Made by a program: the position numbers and the translations under genes. Positions 39,889 through 43,490 of a stretch of 43,490 nucleotides of DNA are shown piece by piece. Origin of the DNA: Paludibacteraceae bacterium (GTDB lineage: Bacteria; Bacteroidota; Bacteroidia; Bacteroidales; Paludibacteraceae); NCBI GenBank assembly GCA_947471245.1, contig CANIXM010000001.1, positions 1 through 43,490 of the forward strand, given 5' to 3'. Below the pieces are notes generated by a model that was given only the letters and a program-made list of their open reading frames with translations, did not search any database and was not told the DNA's origin. Each line of letters starts with the position of its first letter. Positions within the stretch are counted from its first letter, which is position 1.

Positions 39889-40506
39889 ATGATTGAAAAC
39901 TTAAACAACAAATTTGATGACAGAGCAAAGGATTGGGATAAGAATAACATCCATCACCTGCGCTCAGTAGCTATTGCGGAGCGAATGCAATGGATGATGC
40001 CTCTGGATAAAACCATGACAGCTTTGGAGTATGGAGCTGGAACAGGAATACTCAGTTTTCTACTATGTGAGCAATTTTCGAAGATTACATTGATGGACAA
40101 TTCGGAGGGGATGATTGATGTGTGCAAAGAAAAAATTGCTTCATGTGGAGTGACAAATATCGAAGCACTGGTTCATGATTTGGAAAAACAGGAGTATGTT
40201 GGATCTGTGGATGTGATTTACTCGCAAATGGTGTTACATCATGTTGAGAATGTGGAGTATTTGATTAATTCAATGTATGGCATTCTCAATGCAAGTGGCT
40301 GGTTGTCAATAGTTGATTTGTATGAAGAAGATGGAACGTTTCATGAAGTGGATGCAAAGGTACATTATGGTTTTAACCCGGAAGATTTGAAGCATTTGAT
40401 AGAGAAATGTGGTTTTACTAACGTAAAATACGAGCCTTGCTTTGAGATGAAGAGGGACAACGGGAAGATCTATCCTATCTTTATTTTAGTAGCACAAAAA
40501 CAATAA
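39889..40506 (+). CDS. class I SAM-dependent methyltransferase
   Basis: A 205-residue Rossmann-fold methyltransferase. Motif I is ALEYGAGTGILSFLL (about 45-59), followed by ITLMDNSEGMIDVC (acidic ribose-binding Asp). VDVIYSQMVLHHVENVEYL is motif IV/post-I, with the HH typical of the Methyltransf_11 group, and GWLSIVDLYEEDGTFHE follows. The substrate is unknown; the fold group includes ubiquinone/menaquinone and small-molecule methylases. DsrE-like and relA genes follow within 7 and 24 bp. The gene's natural leader seems interrupted by the MITE-like element, whose end is 24 bp upstream. Confidence 0.85.
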   Translation: MIENLNNKFDDRAKDWDKNNIHHLRSVAIAERMQWMMPLDKTMTALEYGAGTGILSFLLCEQFSKITLMDNSEGMIDVCKEKIASCGVTNIEALVHDLEKQEYVGSVDVIYSQMVLHHVENVEYLINSMYGILNASGWLSIVDLYEEDGTFHEVDAKVHYGFNPEDLKHLIEKCGFTNVKYEPCFEMKRDNGKIYPIFILVAQKQ

Positions 40507-40513
40507 TATCCGA

Positions 40514-40945
40514 ATGAAAAGATTTGTTTTACTATCCGTTTTGATAAGTCTAGTGTGCATCACACTACAGTCGCAAGAATTCAGTTCGTGTGAAAACCTG
40601 AGTACTTTTGATAAAAACAGAAAACCTGACTTGGGAATAGTCATCAGTTCAGGTGATGCCGAAACGGTTTGGAATGCGCTTCGTCTTGCAGTGGTTGCAC
40701 AGTCCAAAGGTGACAGTGTGGTAATATTTGTAGTTAACAAAGCTGTAGATGTATTTATAAACGGCGATAAAAAATTTGATGTTTTTAAACTAAGCAGAGA
40801 TTTGACGGCAAAGAACGTCGATATTTACACCTGTGCTACTTGTGCCAAAGCCCGCAATACTGAAAATGTCCAGATGTGTACCATCACTTCCATTTATGAT
40901 ATGTATGCTATTATCAACAACAGTAAGAAAGTCATCAGTTTTTAA
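40514..40945 (+). CDS. exported DsrE-family protein
   Basis: A 143-residue protein with a signal peptide (MKRFVLLSVLISLVCITLQS) followed by a DsrE-like domain. Family-like blocks are LGIVISSGDAETVWNALRLA, SVVIFVVNKAVDVFI and VDIYTCATCAKARN. Cys107 and Cys110 sit where DsrE/TusD proteins carry a functional cysteine that handles sulfane sulfur. Exported DsrE-like proteins exist but their roles are unclear. Periplasmic sulfur transfer or thiol redox chemistry is an inference. It starts 7 bp after the methyltransferase stop and lies 24 bp before relA, so all three are likely cotranscribed. Confidence 0.75.
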   Translation: MKRFVLLSVLISLVCITLQSQEFSSCENLSTFDKNRKPDLGIVISSGDAETVWNALRLAVVAQSKGDSVVIFVVNKAVDVFINGDKKFDVFKLSRDLTAKNVDIYTCATCAKARNTENVQMCTITSIYDMYAIINNSKKVISF

Positions 40946-40969
40946 TATAAATCATCATTTTAAATTACG

Positions 40970-43156
40970 ATGAAAACGACACATATACTCAATATTCATA
41001 GACAGTACAGCCAGTTTCTTAGGTTGCATCCTAGTTTGTTTACATATCGTGAGCGGATGGAACTGAAAAAGATTTTCCGAACCCATTATCCAGTTATATT
41101 TGAAAAGGAAACTAACATAGGCAGAGGCATTTCGGATAAAATCAGTGTGGTGGAAATCCTGCTCAATGAAGTAGGATTGGGCAAGGCTGCTGTGGTGAGT
41201 GTGTTGGTGTATGAGTTGGTGAAATCGAAGATTTATACAGTCGAAGAGCTAGAGTCTGTCTTTGATACCAAGCTTGCTTCCATCATCAATGGGATGATGC
41301 GCGTGGCCGAACTCTATGCTAGAAACACTTCGCTCGAAACCGAGAATTTCAGAAAGTTATTTCTAACCTTTGCAGAAGATATTAGGGTTATCCTTATCAT
41401 TATCGCTGAGCATTTGCAAATAATGAGGACGCTTTTAAATCACCCCGAACAATCGATACAAAGTGTTGCTCGCGAGAGTTCATTCCTCTATGCTCCGTTG
41501 GCACATAGAATGGGCTTGTATAAGATAAAGACAGAACTGGAAGATTTGTCACTTAAATACACCAACCGAGAGATTTATAATGAGATAGCTGCCAAACTCA
41601 ATGAGACAAAATCCTCGCGCGAAAATTATATTGCTGAATTCATTGAACCATTGTCATCGAAGCTCAATGAGCTAGGATATAAGTATGAAATTAAGGGAAG
41701 GACGAAGTCTATTCATTCTATTTATAATAAAATTAGGAAGCAAAACACAAGTTTCGAGAAGATTTATGATTTGTTTGCCATACGGGTGATATTTGATGTG
41801 CCAGTTGATAAGGAAAAAGCGGCATGTTGGCAGGCTTATTCAATTGTTGCAGATATGTATCAGCCTAATCCAAAGCGTCTTAGAGATTGGTTGTCCATCC
41901 CTAAGTCCAATGGGTATGAGAGTCTTCATACCACAGTGCTCGGTGCCGAAGGTAAGTGGATAGAAGTTCAGATTAGAACTGTTCGCATGGATGAAGTTGC
42001 CGAGATGGGTCTGGCAGCACACTGGAAATACAAAGGAATCAAGAGTGAGTCGGGGATGGATGAATGGTTGAAAAGCATCAGAGAGATACTTGAAAATCCT
42101 GAGCTCAATGCGGTGGACTTTATGGATGAGTTTAAGCTCAATCTGTACGACAAGGAGGTATTTGTATTTACACCCAAAGGTGATTTGCATCGACTACCCA
42201 AAGGAGCCACAGTGTTGGATTTTGCATTTTCGATTCATTCAAACCTTGGTACTAAATGTGTGGGTGCCAAAGTAAATGGAAAGAACATGTCCATTAAGCA
42301 GGTGTTGAACAATGGTGATTCGATAGAGATACTCACTTCGCCGACTCAAAAGCCCACTACTGCTTGGCTACATGTGGTCACTACTTCAAAAGCTAAGAAT
42401 AAAATCCGTCAAGCATTAAAGGAAGTAGAATTCAAAGATGCAGAGCTTGGACGGGAATTGATCCTTAGAAGATTTAAGAATTGGAAGATAGATTTGGATG
42501 ATGGAAAAATATCTCGTCTTGCCAAGAAACGTGGTTATAAAACAGTTAGCGATTTTTATCAAGACATTGCATCAGAGAAGTTAGATATGCTCATCCTTCG
42601 GGATGCGTATCTCAATTTGGACAAGGTAACGCTTATCGAGCAACCTGAGAGTAGAAGAGCAGACACATTTGTACAAGAGAGTCCAGTGATGGATTCGAAT
42701 AGTAAAGAAGATGTGCTTATCATAGGTTTGGATTTAAAGAATGTGGAATTTAAATTGGCTAAATGTTGTAACCCTATTTTTGGTGATGAGGTGTTTGGAT
42801 TTGTGTCTGTAGTGGGTGGTATCAAGATTCACCGAACAGATTGTCCCAATGCTCCGCAGATGATAGCTCGGTTTGGTTATCGAATAGTGAAAGCGCGTTG
42901 GCACGGCAAGTCAGTAGGTGCTCACTATCCAATTACTTTACGCATTATAGGGAATGATGATATTGGTATAGTTACCAATGTCACATCATTAATTTCAAAA
43001 GAAAAAAATATCTCTTTACGTTCCATTTCTATCGATTCTACCGATGGATTGTTTCAAGGTAACCTTACTATTATGGTGGGTGATACTAAAGATTTGGAAG
43101 CAGTGATTAAGAAAATAACGACTATAAAGGGTGTGAAAAATGTGAGTCGTTCGTAA
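40970..43156 (+). CDS. relA: RelA/SpoT family (p)ppGpp synthetase, hydrolase domain degenerate
   Basis: A 728-residue long RSH protein. The order is N-terminal HD-hydrolase-like region (about 30-190), synthetase (about 240-350), TGS (about 395-460) and ACT (about 655-728). The synthetase keeps its motifs: KSIHSIYNKI, KIYDLFAIRV, IPKSNGYESLHTTV and WIEVQIRTVRM with the catalytic Glu. The hydrolase lacks them. Where active enzymes have HDxxED there is VYELVKSK (about 80-87), and LADRLHNMRT is replaced by IAEHLQIMRT (about 145-154). It should therefore make but not degrade (p)ppGpp, like E. coli RelA. It ends 29 bp before riboflavin synthase. Confidence 0.92.
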   Translation: MKTTHILNIHRQYSQFLRLHPSLFTYRERMELKKIFRTHYPVIFEKETNIGRGISDKISVVEILLNEVGLGKAAVVSVLVYELVKSKIYTVEELESVFDTKLASIINGMMRVAELYARNTSLETENFRKLFLTFAEDIRVILIIIAEHLQIMRTLLNHPEQSIQSVARESSFLYAPLAHRMGLYKIKTELEDLSLKYTNREIYNEIAAKLNETKSSRENYIAEFIEPLSSKLNELGYKYEIKGRTKSIHSIYNKIRKQNTSFEKIYDLFAIRVIFDVPVDKEKAACWQAYSIVADMYQPNPKRLRDWLSIPKSNGYESLHTTVLGAEGKWIEVQIRTVRMDEVAEMGLAAHWKYKGIKSESGMDEWLKSIREILENPELNAVDFMDEFKLNLYDKEVFVFTPKGDLHRLPKGATVLDFAFSIHSNLGTKCVGAKVNGKNMSIKQVLNNGDSIEILTSPTQKPTTAWLHVVTTSKAKNKIRQALKEVEFKDAELGRELILRRFKNWKIDLDDGKISRLAKKRGYKTVSDFYQDIASEKLDMLILRDAYLNLDKVTLIEQPESRRADTFVQESPVMDSNSKEDVLIIGLDLKNVEFKLAKCCNPIFGDEVFGFVSVVGGIKIHRTDCPNAPQMIARFGYRIVKARWHGKSVGAHYPITLRIIGNDDIGIVTNVTSLISKEKNISLRSISIDSTDGLFQGNLTIMVGDTKDLEAVIKKITTIKGVKNVSRS

Positions 43157-43185
43157 ATAATGTAATACTTAAAAATAGAAAGAAT

Positions 43186-43490
43186 ATGTTTTCAGGAATA
43201 ATTGAAGAGGCTGCACAAGTAGTGGCGCTAAAGAAAGACAAAGAAAACTTACACATTAGCATGGAGTGTACGTTTACAGGCGAATTGAAGATAGATCAAA
43301 GTGTGGCTCACAATGGTGTGTGCTTGACGGTGGTGTCGATTGACGGTAATCAATACACGGTTACGGCTATCAAGGAGACATTGGATAGAAGCAATTTGGG
43401 TAAGCTCAAAGTGGGTTCGAAAGTGAATCTGGAACGTAGCATGATGATGAATGGCAGACTGGACGGACATATTGTACAAGGTCATGTGGA
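43186..43490 (+). CDS. ribE: riboflavin synthase alpha chain, N-terminal part (continues past window)
   Basis: The first 101 residues of riboflavin synthase, which dismutates two 6,7-dimethyl-8-ribityllumazines to riboflavin. The N-terminus MFSGIIEEAAQVVALKK is diagnostic. It is followed by DQSVAHNGVCLTVVSIDG (family: G-x-S-I-A-V-N-G-V-C-L-T-V), and GSKVNLERSMMMNGRLDGH with IVQGHVD close to the window end. The 29-bp gap after relA leaves no room for an FMN riboswitch, so the gene probably shares the upstream transcript. The symbol ribC is used for the same protein in some genomes. Confidence 0.93.
   Translation, partial: MFSGIIEEAAQVVALKKDKENLHISMECTFTGELKIDQSVAHNGVCLTVVSIDGNQYTVTAIKETLDRSNLGKLKVGSKVNLERSMMMNGRLDGHIVQGHV

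Noticed and set aside
43157..43185. FMN riboswitch upstream of riboflavin synthase
   Set aside because: The gap to relA is only 29 bp, too short for an FMN aptamer.

Overview
This window is a chromosomal segment from a member of the Bacteroidota. The evidence is a T9SS C-terminal sorting domain on an exported protein, lipoproteins with a Bacteroidota-type lipobox, TAnnTTTG-type -7 promoter boxes, almost no Shine-Dalgarno sequences, and Bacteroidota gene neighbourhoods (dapB-lepB-wbqC, fur-purA, DUF3822-rsmD, mraZ through ftsZ followed by yqeY). The DNA is AT-rich, and the genus cannot be named from sequence alone.

Layout. 1-6100: the end of aroB, a CoA-binding protein, dapB, a large signal peptidase I, a WbqC-like protein, ilvE, rimM and a GH25 muramidase, all on +. 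6100-9000: a lysophospholipid-type acyltransferase (-) and a secreted T9SS esterase/phytase-like protein. 9000-9776: a 0.75-kb non-coding region with a degenerate 14-16 bp tandem array, two DnaA-box-like direct repeats and MraZ-type boxes. 9777-26005: a complete division and cell wall (dcw) cluster in the order mraZ-rsmH-ftsL-ftsI-murE-mraY-murD-ftsW-murG-murC-ftsQ-ftsA-ftsZ-yqeY. 26006-28400: an accessory islet with a four-copy intergenic repeat array and an AbiEi/AbiEii toxin-antitoxin pair behind a large operator-like dyad. 28400-31215 (-): tRNA-Arg(CCG), purA, a Fur-family regulator and an AlkD-like protein. 31309-35354: tRNA-His, lysC, lysA and a family-2 glycosyltransferase. 35879-37949: a repeat-domain lipoprotein plus an outer-membrane beta-barrel. 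38059-39323 (-): rsmD and DUF3822. 39485-39869: a 0.37-kb MITE-like element with 26-bp terminal inverted repeats. 39889-43490: a methyltransferase, an exported DsrE-like protein, a RelA-type (p)ppGpp synthetase and the start of riboflavin synthase.

How the genes work together. dapB, lysC and lysA belong to the aspartate-DAP-lysine pathway. The meso-DAP made there feeds MurE, whose DNPR motif predicts meso-DAP peptidoglycan. MurC, MurD, MurE, MraY and MurG build lipid II, FtsW and FtsI polymerise and cross-link it at the septum, and FtsZ, FtsA, FtsQ and FtsL organise the divisome.

Most of the window is well-conserved housekeeping sequence, and I found no clearly new multi-gene system. The best leads are the MITE-like element with nested mirror-symmetric hairpins, a tRNA-Arg in which the near-universal G19-C56 tertiary pair appears replaced by U19-A56, a tRNA-His with tandem U-U acceptor mismatches, the operator architecture of the AbiE module, and the repeat-rich region upstream of mraZ.
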